From NCBI RefSeq assembly GCF_022867865.1, contig NZ_JALIEC010000008.1, positions 80,374 to 144,373 of the forward strand: a stretch of 64,000 nucleotides of DNA, in the 5' to 3' direction. The notes beneath the pieces are model-generated. The model was not told the origin of the DNA. It was given only the letters and a program-made list of their open reading frames with translations, and made no database searches. The translations under genes and the position numbers were made by a program. This DNA is from Phaeobacter sp. J2-8 (lineage in GTDB: Bacteria > Pseudomonadota > Alphaproteobacteria > Rhodobacterales > Rhodobacteraceae). Shown piece after piece: positions 9,299 to 18,312 of the stretch. Each line of letters starts with the position of its first letter. Positions within the stretch are counted from its first letter, which is position 1.

Positions 9299-9314
9299 AT
9301 TTACCCCGGTAAAT
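9299..9314. other. parS-like palindrome 1
   Basis: ATTTACC and GGTAAAT face each other across a two-base CC centre, and the flanking G/C at 9298 and 9315 also pairs. It lies just behind repB. The same core recurs at 10715 and 10774, and an imperfect copy TTTACCCCGGCGAAA lies inside repC at 10195-10209. Roseobacter repABC plasmids carry group-specific palindromes of this kind as centromeres. Confidence 0.7.
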
Positions 9315-9366
9315 CGCACAGGCATTAGCCAAATCAGGCAAGAACACAAAAAGGAGCAGGCACCCG

Positions 9367-9426
9367 CAAAAAAATAAAAGCCCCCCCGAAAACCAGTTCC
9401 GGGAGAGCTCATATAGGTCTTGTAGC
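9367..9426 (-). ncRNA. Antisense counter-transcribed RNA (ctRNA) of repABC
   Basis: RepABC replicons encode a short antisense RNA between repB and repC that limits RepC synthesis and sets incompatibility. On the minus strand this gap holds a strong intrinsic terminator. A 13-base stem (arms 9397-9409 and 9379-9391, with two G-U pairs) surrounds a five-base loop and is followed by the U-rich run UUUUAUUUUUUU (9378-9367). Upstream lie a -35-like TTGAAA (9461-9456) and, 17 bases on, a weak -10 TACGAA (9438-9433), which would start an RNA of about 60 bases near 9426. The terminator is clear; the promoter is a guess. Confidence 0.72.
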
Positions 9427-9506
9427 AAAGCCTTCGTAGCTGTTTTCCCAACACTTTTCAACATCGGTTTTCGGTGAACGGGTAGATTTTGCCGTCTGAC
9501 AACTGA

Positions 9507-10647
9507 ATGAACACAATACTGCCCGCGGCATCGCCGCGTCGGCAAACGGTCGAGGTTTGCCAAAACTCCGGGTCCACTGCAAAATGCGTGGACCGCTGGG
9601 AACTGCTGTCACTTGTCACGGGCCTGCGCAAAGAGCTGGGCCTGGCGGACAGAGATGTGATGGTGTTGCGCGCCCATCTGTCGGTCATGCCGCATGGCCC
9701 GCTTGACCCGGCGGGTCTGAACATTTCCTTCATGAGCATCACCAACATCCTGGAACGCGCCTGCGGCATGGATGAACGGCGCTTTCGCCGCGGTGAAACC
9801 CGTTTGGAGCAAGCCGGATTGATCCGGCGTCAGCTGAGCGGCAATGGACGGCGTTTCCCGGAGCGCGACAAATCCGGGCGCGTTGTCAACGCCTATGGGA
9901 TTGACCTTGCACCGCTGCTGGCCAGCTACGACGATCTGTTGGCGATGGCCGACTGGCGAGCGGAACAGGACCGCGTTGCACGCACCCGCAGAAACAGCAT
10001 CAGCGCCCGCCTCAGTGCCGCTGTGCGCGCTGTCATCGCCAGCAACGGCGCCCTGCCCAATTGGGTTGACGCCCTGCGCGACCGCCTTCGCAAAGCTGTT
10101 CGCCGAAAATCAACCGTGGTTCAGGAATTTGACGCAATCGAGAATGAGATTGCGCGACTGGAGGCTCTCACATCCGTGAATGCGAAGGCACAAATTTACC
10201 CCGGCGAAAGGGAACCAAGCGAGGTCGTGCCGGACAAATGCCCCGGGGATGACGGTCAAACTGTCCGGCACATAGAGTTCGAAACCTAAAGATATAAAAA
10301 AAACCAACCCACATCGGTTTGATAAAAATCTATTGGCATCTCTCTGGGCGGACACAAAGACGCTGCAACAATTCTACCCCGAATGCCCGCGACAGGAGCA
10401 AACAATGATAAACGCGATAATCGACTTTTGTTCCTTCATGGCTTTGGAGCGGGATATCGTAATCCGAACGTTGTCTGTTCTCGGCTGGGAAAAGGCAATC
10501 GTCACCCTCGATTACCTTGCAGAGAAACTTCCATCGCTCAATCGACCGCATGGTTATTTGCTGTCAATGATTGAACGCTACGAAAAGGGCCAGGCCATCG
10601 CGGGTGGTCAGGTCACAGCAGACCAAAGGCCATTGATTTTTGCATAA
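9507..10647 (+). CDS. repC: Replication initiator RepC, frame broken near 10280
   Basis: RepC binds the origin, which in these replicons lies inside repC itself. The first frame (9507-10289) gives 260 residues of the N-terminal winged-helix domain: the LVTGLRKELGLADRDVMVLRAHLS segment is typical, followed by SITNILERACGMDERRFRRGE and VNAYGIDLAPLL. Normal RepC is about 370-400 residues. The missing C-terminal domain is present one frame over, up to the stop at 10645-10647, with the family-like stretch SVLGWEKAIVTLDYLAEKLP and HGYLLSMIERYEKGQ. The second frame is open back only to 10276 and the first ends at 10289, so a single indel must lie between these points. It sits in the poorly conserved linker. 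Confidence 0.85.
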
Positions 10648-10714
10648 TGGTCCAATGCCGGTTTCACCAACGGACAAAGGAATGCAGGGTTTTGGAGCCT
10701 CTGGGGCAGGGCGG

Positions 10715-10728
10715 TTTACCCCGGTAAA
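10715..10728. other. parS-like palindrome 2
   Basis: TTTACC CC GGTAAA has the same centre as the copy at 9299 and lies 68 bases behind repC. Confidence 0.68.
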
Positions 10729-10773
10729 TCCTGCGCGGATCAAACCACCGGAAGGCTTAAACAGGTGCCTGAA

Positions 10774-10789
10774 GTTTACCGCGGTAAAC
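10774..10789. other. parS-like palindrome 3
   Basis: GTTTACCGCGGTAAAC is a perfect 16-base palindrome, the best of the set. Its start is 59 bases after that of the second copy. Confidence 0.7.
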
Positions 10790-11086
10790 CGGATGAATGG
10801 ACCAAAGAAAAGGAGGTTCTCAACCAACAGTATGGCACCGCACATCAGGGAGAATGTTAGGTATTATCGGACGTACCAGCCCTCGAAAGGGCAGGGCGCT
10901 TATTGAATAAAAATCAAATGAAAAGCGCCGCCGCTGGAATGCTCACATTGTCATTCCCAAGGTCCAAGCCGCTCACAACAACCCTATCCGATCCGACACC
11001 AAAGGTCACCTGACCTTTTCGCAATCTCCCCAGAACTATGGGCATTTTCCCACATGTCGTGCAGCATTTTCCAGGGCACGGCCAAT

Positions 11087-11827
11087 TCAGCTGACAATCA
11101 CCTCGTAAACCAGCTTTAGCGACACCGCCGCAAGGGCCAGTTCGACAAGGATAAAGAAAACCTTTTGCGGCAGGACACGTGCGATCCTTGCACCGCTCCA
11201 TGCGCCAAGAAGCGTGCAGGGCGCAAGCCACATGGCATCCGGCAGGCTTTCCCAGGTGATTTGCCCTGCGATGATATAGGGCGGAAGCTTCATCAGGTTG
11301 ACGACGGCAAAGAATATCGTCGTTGTGCCCAGATACACCATTTTGTCCAGCTTCTGCGGCAGAACATAGGCTTGAAACGGCGGGCCGCCAGCGTGAGAAA
11401 TATAGCTGGTGAAACCCGCCAACGTGCCCCAGAAAAGCCCCGGTCGCACACCGGCCTGTTTGGGCTGGCGTTCAACGCCAGACATGCGATTGCGCACTGA
11501 ATTGATCAGGTAGTAAAATCCGATACCGGCCACCAGAAGCTTGATCGCATCGCCGGGCACAACCGAGACCGAGAAGAAGGCCACCAGAACGCCGACCACC
11601 GCACCGGGCAACATGATCTTCAAATTTTTGACCGAGAACGCCTTGCGGAAAAGATAGATCGCATAGGTATCCGCCAGGATATAAAGCGGCAACAGCAATC
11701 CCGCCGCCATTGTCGGCGCCATGAAGATCGACATGAAGGGCACCGAAAGCATGGCGAGCATCGGCACGCCGCCCTTGGAAAGACCCAACATAAAGGCCGC
11801 CAGCCCGGCAACGATCCAGAATTCCAT
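11087..11827 (-). CDS. TauE/SafE-family sulfite/sulfonate exporter-like permease
   Basis: 246-aa membrane protein from the ATG at 11827 (MEFWIVAGLAAFM). About eight hydrophobic helices are visible. The two halves carry the family pattern GLSKGGVPMLAMLSVPFM near the N-terminus and AGFTSYISHAGGPPF in the middle. Members move organosulfur or small organic anions across the inner membrane; the substrate cannot be read from sequence. It stands alone, with the pcaF stop 150 bases further along the same strand upstream of it. Confidence 0.85.
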   Translation of the reverse strand: MEFWIVAGLAAFMLGLSKGGVPMLAMLSVPFMSIFMAPTMAAGLLLPLYILADTYAIYLFRKAFSVKNLKIMLPGAVVGVLVAFFSVSVVPGDAIKLLVAGIGFYYLINSVRNRMSGVERQPKQAGVRPGLFWGTLAGFTSYISHAGGPPFQAYVLPQKLDKMVYLGTTTIFFAVVNLMKLPPYIIAGQITWESLPDAMWLAPCTLLGAWSGARIARVLPQKVFFILVELALAAVSLKLVYEVIVS

Positions 11828-11979
11828 AGGCCTATCCCTGCTGTGATCCAGCCCGAGACGCCGCTGGTTGCCCTGCCATATCAAGCTGGGGGCGAAACGA
11901 AAATAGCTGTCAGCCCCGGCAAGGCCAAGATGCGCCGCTGGTCGCCGCGCATCTCAATATTAGTAGCGTGCGGATAGGC

Positions 11980-13175
11980 TCATAGCCGCTCCAGGGCGAT
12001 GGCAATACCCTGACCGACACCGATGCACATGGTAGACAGGCTCTTTTCGCCGGGTTTCAGATCGTGCAGAACCGTACCGGTGATGCGTGCGCCGGACATG
12101 CCCAGCGGATGGCCCAGCGCAATTGCGCCGCCATTGGGGTTCACCCGTGGGTCATCGTCGGCAATGCCAAGGTCGCGCAGGGTCGCGAGGCCCTGACTTG
12201 CAAAAGCCTCGTTCAATTCGATGACGGCAAAATCATCCACCGTCAGCCCATAACGCTGCATCAGCTTTCTGGACGCAGGCGCAGGGCCAAAGCCCATGAT
12301 GCGCGGCGCGACACCCGCCGTGGCACCGCCCACGACCCGGGCCAGCGGCGTAAGACCATGTCGCTTCGCCGCCTCAGCTGAGGCAAGGACAAGCGCCGCC
12401 GCGCCGTCGTTCACCCCGGATGCATTGCCCGCCGTCACGCTGCCGCCGCTTCGAAACGGTGTGCGCAGAGCGGCGAGTTTGTCCAATGTCGTCGCGCGGG
12501 GATGTTCATCGGTGTCAACGACACGTGGATCGCCCTTGCGTTGGGGGATCGTGACCGGGGTGATTTCCCGCGATAGCCGCCCCGAGGATATCGCCGCCGC
12601 CGCCCTGGTCTGACTGCGCAGGGCAAAGGCATCCTGATCCTCGCGCGAGATACTGAAATCCTCAGCGACATTTTCGGCGGTTTCCGGCATCGAGTTCGAC
12701 ACCATATTGCGCCTCCATCAACGGATTGATGAACCGCCACCCGATTGTGGTGTCATGAATGGCATTGGCGCGGGAAAAGGCGGTTTCGGCCTTGGGCATG
12801 ACAAACGGCGCGCGGCTCATGCTTTCGACGCCCCCGGCAATCGCAAGGTCGATTTCCCCGGCACGAATGGCGCGGGCGGCGGTGATCACCGCATCCATGC
12901 CCGACCCGCACAGACGGTTCAGCGTGGTGCCGGGAACGGAATCCGGCAGACCAGCCAAAAGCGCCGACATGCGCGCGACATTCCGGTTGTCTTCGCCAGG
13001 CCTGATTGGCGCAGCCGTAAAACACTTCGTCCACCGCCGCCCAATCCATGTCATTGCGCGCCATCAGGGCGCGGATCGGCACCGCGCCAAGATCGTCGGC
13101 GCGCACCGTGGCAAGGCTGCCGCCAAAGCGGCCGATCGGCGTGCGGATGTAGTCGCAGATATAAACCTCGGTCAT
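11980..13175 (-). CDS. pcaF: 3-oxoadipyl-CoA thiolase, two frame breaks
   Basis: Thiolase cleaving 3-oxoadipyl-CoA to succinyl-CoA and acetyl-CoA, the last step of the beta-ketoadipate pathway. The N-terminus (YICDYIRTPIGRFGGSL) is in one frame to CANQA. It resumes one frame over at GEDNRNVARM, with the nucleophile-region NRLCGSGMDAV, to QYGV. It shifts again to SMPETAENVAEDF and ends with GHPLGMSGAR and the catalytic Cys/Gly of MCIGVGQG. Both breaks look like one extra base: the A at 12998 (plus strand) and one T at 12695-12696. Removing them restores 397 residues, normal for the family. Its start overlaps the pcaJ stop by four bases. Confidence 0.85.
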
Positions 13176-13861
13176 GCCAGATCCTCCGGGCAGATCAGAT
13201 CCTTGACCGGGCCGTCGTCGTGCAGCGGCGCGCCGGTCAGGGCCTGTAGGGTGTCGCGTGAAATCGCCGGGATCTTTTCGCGCAGGACAAAACGGCCTGC
13301 GTCGATGTCAATCACCGCAAGCGAGGTGTAGACCCGCGTGACACACTTGACCCCGGTCAGTGGCAGGCTGCATTTTTCGACCAGCTTCGGCGCGCCCTTT
13401 TTGGTGACATGATCTGTCAGAACCGCGATGCGCTTGGCGCTTTGCACCAGATCCATCGCCCCGCCAACCGCCGGAACACCGCCGCGCCCGGTGGACCAAT
13501 TTGCCAGATCACCGTTCTGCGCCACTTCATAGGCACCCAGGATGGCCACATCCAGATGGCCGCCGCGCACCATGGCGAAACTGTCGGCGTGATGGAAAAA
13601 TGCCGTTCCCGGTTTTAGCGTGATGGCCTTTTTGCCGGCATTGATCAGGTCCCAATCCTCTTGCCCTTTTTCAGGGGCCTCCCCAAAATTCAACACGCCG
13701 TTTTCAGTGTGAAAAATCGCCTGCCGCCCCTTGGGCTGGAAACCGGCAACCATTTCCGGAAAGCCGATGCCAAGGTTGACATAGGCCCCATCTTCGATGT
13801 CCTGCGCCGCGCGCCAAGCGATTTGGGCGTTCGACAGTTTGATTTCGGAAAGATCGGTCAT
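13172..13861 (-). CDS. pcaJ: 3-oxoadipate CoA-transferase subunit B
   Basis: Beta subunit (229 aa from the ATG at 13861) of the heterodimeric transferase that activates 3-oxoadipate with succinyl-CoA. The catalytic glutamate lies in HTENGVLNFG, and the DVAILGAYEVAQNGDLANW segment is characteristic. It overlaps pcaI by four bases (ATGA at 13858-13861) and pcaF likewise, so pcaIJF is one translationally coupled operon. The sequence is also close to 3-oxoacid CoA-transferase B; the thiolase and IclR neighbours favour the pca role. Confidence 0.9.
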   Translation of the reverse strand: MTDLSEIKLSNAQIAWRAAQDIEDGAYVNLGIGFPEMVAGFQPKGRQAIFHTENGVLNFGEAPEKGQEDWDLINAGKKAITLKPGTAFFHHADSFAMVRGGHLDVAILGAYEVAQNGDLANWSTGRGGVPAVGGAMDLVQSAKRIAVLTDHVTKKGAPKLVEKCSLPLTGVKCVTRVYTSLAVIDIDAGRFVLREKIPAISRDTLQALTGAPLHDDGPVKDLICPEDLA

Positions 13862-14565
13862 GGGTATACAGCCTCCTGGCGGTTCAGGTCTTCTTCCTGG
13901 GCCGGGTTGGGCACATGGACGATGTGATTGACAAAAATGCCGGGGGTGATGACGTGATCCGGGTCGATCGCGCCCAAGGGCACGATATGTGATGTCTGAA
14001 CCAATGTGGTTGTCGCGGCAGTTGCCATGATCGGGTTGAAATTGCGCGCCGCGCGCCGATAGGTCAGATTGCCGTGTGGATCGGCGCATTCCGCTTTGAT
14101 CAGGGCAAAATCGGCTTTGAGCCATCGCTCGCGCACATAGTGGCGACCGTCGAATTCTTCGATCTGCTTGCCCTCGGCCAGAGTGGTGCCAAAACCCGTT
14201 GGCGTGTAAAACGCGGGAATGCCGGCGCCGCCTGCGCGAATGCGTTCGGCGAGCGTGCCCTGGGGCACGATGTCCAGCGTGATCCGGCCATCCAGATAGC
14301 GTTCCGTGAACACACGCGGGTCCGCCGAACGTGGGAAAGAACAGATCAGCCTGTCAACCTGACCCTGTTCGATCAGCGCGGCCAGCCCGACATGGCCATT
14401 TCCGGCATTGTTGTTGATCACCGTCAGATGTTTCGCGCCGTGATCGATCAATACGTGGATCAATTCGACCGGCGCACCCGATCCACCGAACCCGCCAATC
14501 ATGATCGTGGCACCATCGGGAATCTTTGCGACCGCCTGATGAAGCGTGGCAATGGTCTTGTCCAT
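13858..14565 (-). CDS. pcaI: 3-oxoadipate CoA-transferase subunit A
   Basis: Alpha subunit, 235 aa from the ATG at 14565 (MDKTIATLHQAV). It shows the CoA-binding loop IMIGGFGGSGAP near residue 30 and NNNAGNGHVGLAALI, both typical of class I CoA transferases. It is the first gene of pcaIJF and diverges from the IclR-type gene at 14675. A direct repeat between the two genes probably controls it. Confidence 0.9.
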   Translation of the reverse strand: MDKTIATLHQAVAKIPDGATIMIGGFGGSGAPVELIHVLIDHGAKHLTVINNNAGNGHVGLAALIEQGQVDRLICSFPRSADPRVFTERYLDGRITLDIVPQGTLAERIRAGGAGIPAFYTPTGFGTTLAEGKQIEEFDGRHYVRERWLKADFALIKAECADPHGNLTYRRAARNFNPIMATAATTTLVQTSHIVPLGAIDPDHVITPGIFVNHIVHVPNPAQEEDLNRQEAVYP

Positions 14566-14625
14566 ATCTGTGCCCTCCAAAGAACTGGGGATCAGATAGA
14601 CCGGGGCAGGGGACCGGGCCAGAGA

Positions 14626-14652
14626 ATTTGTTCATAGCTTGACATTTGTTCA
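14626..14652. promoter_or_regulatory. Direct repeat ATTTGTTCA, candidate PcaR operator
   Basis: ATTTGTTCA occurs at 14626-14634 and again at 14644-14652, an 18-base period, between pcaI and its divergent IclR-type regulator. IclR activators of pca operons bind repeated 10-base elements in such gaps, so this is the likely operator. Confidence 0.55.
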
Positions 14653-14674
14653 CTCAATGCACAGCCTTGTGCGC

Positions 14675-15442
14675 ATGACGAACAAATCCACAGATTTCAT
14701 CGCCTCCTTTGCCAAGGGGCTTCGGGTGATTGAATGTTTTGGCGCGGAAACGCCCCGGCTTACCATTTCGGATGTGGCGGTGCGGACCGGGCTGGACCGG
14801 GCGACGGCGCGACGATGTCTGTTGACGCTGCACCAACTGGACTATGCGGATTATGACGGCAAATTCTTTACCGCCACGCCAAAAATCCTGCGGTTGGGCA
14901 TGTCGGCACTGGCGGCTTTGCCGCTGCCACAATTGGTGCAGCCCTGGTTGGATCAATTGTCGGAACAGATCGGGCAATCGACATCGGTGTCGATTCTGGA
15001 CGGGACCGAAATTGTCTATCTTGCCCGCGCGGTGCAGCGGCGGGTGATGTCGATTGGCCTGATGCCGGGGTCGCGTTTGCCTGCGCATTGCACGTCGATG
15101 GGGCGCGTTTTATTGGCCGCTTTGCCCGAAGAAGAGGTGCGCGCCATTTTGGATCACGCCGACCTTGTGCCGCGCACGGTCCACAGCCTGACCGAACCGG
15201 ACGATATCATCGCGGAATTGGAAATGGTGCGCGCACGCGGCTATGCCATCATTGATCAAGAGGTCGAAATTGGCCTGCGGTCGATTGCCGTGCCTTTGCG
15301 CAACATCCGGGGCGATGTGGTGGCCGCGCTGAACACCGGCGTCGCCGCCAACCAAAGCGCCGCGACAGAGCTGGAAACGCTGTTCCTGCCGGATCTGATC
15401 AGAACGCAAACCGGATTGAAGCGGGTGCTGGGATCGTATTGA
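14675..15442 (+). CDS. pcaR: IclR-family regulator of the pca operon
   Basis: 255 aa from the ATG at 14675; an upstream ATG at 14639 would extend across the repeat and is less likely. The N-terminal winged helix covers residues 10-75 (LTISDVAVRTGLDRATARRC), and the C-terminal effector-binding domain has SVSILDGTEIVYLAR and the closing ALNTGVAA segment. PcaR/PcaU/CatR-type IclR proteins respond to protocatechuate or 3-oxoadipate. Divergence from pcaIJF supports this role. Confidence 0.85.
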   Translation: MTNKSTDFIASFAKGLRVIECFGAETPRLTISDVAVRTGLDRATARRCLLTLHQLDYADYDGKFFTATPKILRLGMSALAALPLPQLVQPWLDQLSEQIGQSTSVSILDGTEIVYLARAVQRRVMSIGLMPGSRLPAHCTSMGRVLLAALPEEEVRAILDHADLVPRTVHSLTEPDDIIAELEMVRARGYAIIDQEVEIGLRSIAVPLRNIRGDVVAALNTGVAANQSAATELETLFLPDLIRTQTGLKRVLGSY

Positions 15443-15546
15443 TCACAGCCGCGCTTGGCGTGATGGTGGGGAACGCCGCCGCGTTGGCGGACACCCTGAA
15501 ATGTCTTGTCGGACAAGATCGCCACATACCAAACCGGGCAGGGGGT

Positions 15547-16527
15547 TTACCTTGCCTCGGTCCCATCTTTGCCGCCCGCGGCAATCAGCAATTTTGCGGT
15601 CTTGTCATCGGTGACCAGCGTATCGACAAAGCCACGACGACAGGCGGCGCGGATGATATCAACCTTGTGTGGTCCGGCGGCTGCCATGATTTTTTCCGGC
15701 ACGCCCAGCACCTGATCCAACGGCATGCCGACGGTGCGATTGTCGACCTCTTGTGACACCGAATGGCCGTTCCGGTCGAGAAACTGGCCAAGCACGTCGC
15801 CAATTGCGCCGTTCTGGATCAGGGATTGCGGGCTCATCCCATGTGGCAGACCGTTTTCGACAAGAAAGGATTTCTCTGACACGTTGGAGCAGGTCAGCAG
15901 GACCGCATCCAGCGACTGAAATTTGTCAAAATGCTCTTTGAGCGCGTATTGCGACAAGAACAGATCGCGGTCGATGCCTTCGGACAGATAGATTGGGGCG
16001 GTCAAAACCGAATATTGCGCCCCAAGCGCATTTGCGAACCCCGATGCAATGCCAAATGAATTCAGGGTCGACCCCTTGGCCGTCCCGCCCAGGATGGACA
16101 CAACCTCCAGCTCCGGGTGCGATTGGCGCGACAGTTTCTTGATCGTCGCATCCAGTGTCAGCCCCCAGGACACCCCAAACGACCTCCAGTCGCCGGTTGC
16201 CAACCGTTCGGTCATCAACGCCGCCAGCGCCGCACCAACCGATTTGTGGTAGTCATATTGCGTTTCATTGGCCGGGCTGATGACGGCGCGCCGCAGTCCC
16301 AAAGATGTCTTGAGGGTCTCTTGCAGTTCGACCCGGGGCAAAAACGGCGATTCAATCTGAATTTTCACAAAGCCAAGTGATTTTGCCCGTTGGATTGCCT
16401 GATTGACCCGCAATCGCGTCACGTTGAGCTGACGGGCGATTTCCGCCTGCGTCATCTCGTTCACGTAATAATGCCAGCAAACTTCGGTGACGAAGGCGTG
16501 GCTGTCTTCAATCTGTTCCCGTGCCAA
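15547..16527 (-). CDS. SorC/DeoR-family sugar-responsive regulator
   Basis: 326 aa if translation starts at the TTG at 16527, which has a good ribosome-binding site (AGGGAGG eight bases ahead); the frame stays open further upstream but without family sequence. An N-terminal HTH is seen around residues 20-45 (MTQAEIARQLNVTRLRVNQAI). The rest is the SorC sugar-binding domain with VSWGLTLDATI and the VSILGGTAKG loop that binds phosphorylated sugars. It diverges from the polyol ABC-transporter operon, so it most likely controls it with a sugar phosphate as effector. Confidence 0.85.
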   Translation of the reverse strand: MAREQIEDSHAFVTEVCWHYYVNEMTQAEIARQLNVTRLRVNQAIQRAKSLGFVKIQIESPFLPRVELQETLKTSLGLRRAVISPANETQYDYHKSVGAALAALMTERLATGDWRSFGVSWGLTLDATIKKLSRQSHPELEVVSILGGTAKGSTLNSFGIASGFANALGAQYSVLTAPIYLSEGIDRDLFLSQYALKEHFDKFQSLDAVLLTCSNVSEKSFLVENGLPHGMSPQSLIQNGAIGDVLGQFLDRNGHSVSQEVDNRTVGMPLDQVLGVPEKIMAAAGPHKVDIIRAACRRGFVDTLVTDDKTAKLLIAAGGKDGTEAR

Positions 16528-16594
16528 ATCGTTTTCCTCCCTGACGTGCCGCCACGATTCAAAAATTAGGCACAATGCGCCCAAGATCGCACCG

Positions 16595-16658
16595 TTACAA
16601 ATGCTTTGCAATCCATACATATGAAAATTTACAGTTGCATAGATACGATTACAAATGC
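16595..16658. promoter_or_regulatory. Repeated TTACAAATGC, candidate SorC operator
   Basis: TTACAAATGC occurs at 16595-16604 and 16649-16658 on the same strand, 54 bases apart (about five helical turns), in the gap between the SorC gene and the transporter operon. Related TTTGCAA (16605-16611) and GTTGCAT (16635-16641) elements lie between. Confidence 0.5.
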
Positions 16659-16744
16659 ATCATCTGGCCGAGAGGTGGCGCGAATCGCAGGAAGAAACCG
16701 GCGATGCCGCGCAAAAAGCCTCTGGGAAAATTGGGAGGAAAGCC

Positions 16745-18182
16745 GTGAAATCTGTATTCAAACTGGGCGCATCTGCGCTTGCTCTGACGGTCGCCGGGAC
16801 ATCGGCCTGGGCCGAAATTGATAACGCATGGTGGAAAGAAGCCGCCGCACCCTATCAGGGGGTGACCATTCGCGGCGTCACTGAATCCTCGCCGCCGTCG
16901 CTGTATATCCGCGAAGTGCTCGCGCCTGAATTCGAGGCTCTGACCGGCATTCGGGTCGATGTCGAAACCACATCCTGGGACCAGATGTTTGACAAGGCGA
17001 TCAAGGATATGGAGGCCGGCACCGGCATCTATGACATGGCCTATATCGAGCAGGACATTATCTATTCCTACCTCGCGCGGGATTTTCTGACCGATCTGAC
17101 CACATTTCTGGGCGACAATCCCGGTCTGAAGGCCGCGACCTATGACGAGGCGAATTTCACCACCTTCGCCGATTACTTCAAGGATGATGGCGGCCATCTT
17201 TATGGTGTGCCGATGGAGGCCTTTCTGAAGGTCTATCTCTACCGCACGGATCTGTTCAACGATCCCGAATTCAGGCCGCCTTCAAGGCAGAGACAGGCCG
17301 CGATCTGGCGCCCGCAACAACCCATGACGAATATGCGGAAATCGCCCGCTTCTTTACCGCTTATGGCGAAGAAAACGATATGGATCTCTGGGGAACCACG
17401 GCGCAGGCGCACACCGGGCATGTGGCATCCTGGTATGAATATTTTAAATCCGTGGCACCCACTTTTGGGGTCTACAACTGGGGGATCGACGCCGGGAACA
17501 ATTACGCCGCTTCGGTTGCCAATGGCGGCGAAATGAACAGCCCGGATGCGGTCGAGGCATTGACCTGGTGGCTGAGCATGCGCGACATCGCCCCGCCTGA
17601 ATCCCCGGCGTCGACATGGACCGAGGTTGGCACAACCTTTGGCGCGGGGCGCGCGGCACAGGGGCTGGTCTATGGCGAAAACGCGGCTGGATCGCGGCGG
17701 ATGACACCAAATCCCTGGTGGTTGGCAACGTCGGTGTGGCCCTGCCACCGCTCAAGGCGGGTGTGTTGGACGAAGTCGAAGGCGGCACAGGCTATATCGG
17801 TTATTATGACGGTGGGGCTTTTGGCATGCCGCATTCGTCCAAAAACAAAGAGGCCACCGCCCTGTTCCTGCAATATATCGGCCAGAACGAAGTTCAACCG
17901 GATTGGGCCGTCGCCGCGCCACGTGTGACCAACACCGCCACCTATGACGACCCCAAGGTGCAGGATATGAACGACCGGCTCAGCGGGTATTATGACCTGA
18001 TCAAGGACAAGGGCTATCTCTTTGCCGGTGCTCCGGCCTATCCGTTCCACGCCCAGGTGCGCGAAGCGACGGCGCCGATCTTCTATCAGATCCTGACAGG
18101 GGATCTGACGCCCCAGGATGGTCTCGACCAGATGGCGGCCACTGCGGAAACAACGCTGAGCGAGCTTGGCTACCGCAAGTAA
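16745..18182 (+). CDS. Polyol/sugar ABC transporter substrate-binding protein, two frame breaks
   Basis: Family 1 extracellular solute-binding protein. The start is a GTG at 16745 with a strong GGAGG site. A Sec signal ([21 protein letters not shown]) precedes the mature part. The family sequence runs to LFNDPEF, resumes one frame over at [21 protein letters not shown], and shifts again near 17687 to [20 protein letters not shown], ending LSELGYRK. Each break is explained by one missing base (near 17271 and 17687). In both cases putting back a C gives CCAGG or CCTGG and an uninterrupted protein of about 479 residues. It is the first gene of the operon behind the SorC regulator. Confidence 0.85.
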
Positions 18183-18207
18183 CCGGTACTCCCTGTCGGT
18201 TACAAAC

Positions 18208-18232
18208 GGGCCGCCGCATCTGTCGGCGGCCC
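18208..18232 (+). other. Stem-loop between binding-protein and permease genes
   Basis: GGGCCGCCG (18208-18216) and CGGCGGCCC (18224-18232) form a nine-base stem over a seven-base loop, with no U-run behind it. Such structures usually protect the binding-protein message so that more of that protein is made than of the permeases. Confidence 0.6.
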
Positions 18233-18312
18233 ACTTCCGAAAAAAATCTTATCCCGAACATGACGCAGTTACAGTGCCCGGACACGGGTTCTGAACAATG
18301 GGGAGGTGCAAA

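Larger units (their letters stand above)
10648..11086. other. Non-coding region behind repC with parS-like sites
   Basis: About 440 bases without a supported gene. It holds two further TTTACC/GGTAAA palindromes (10715-10728 and 10774-10789). The rest shows no recognisable gene, repeat or terminator. Confidence 0.55.

Noticed and set aside
10333..10647. Separate small gene behind repC
   Set aside because: Its sequence is the RepC C-terminal domain in another frame, so it is explained as part of a broken repC.
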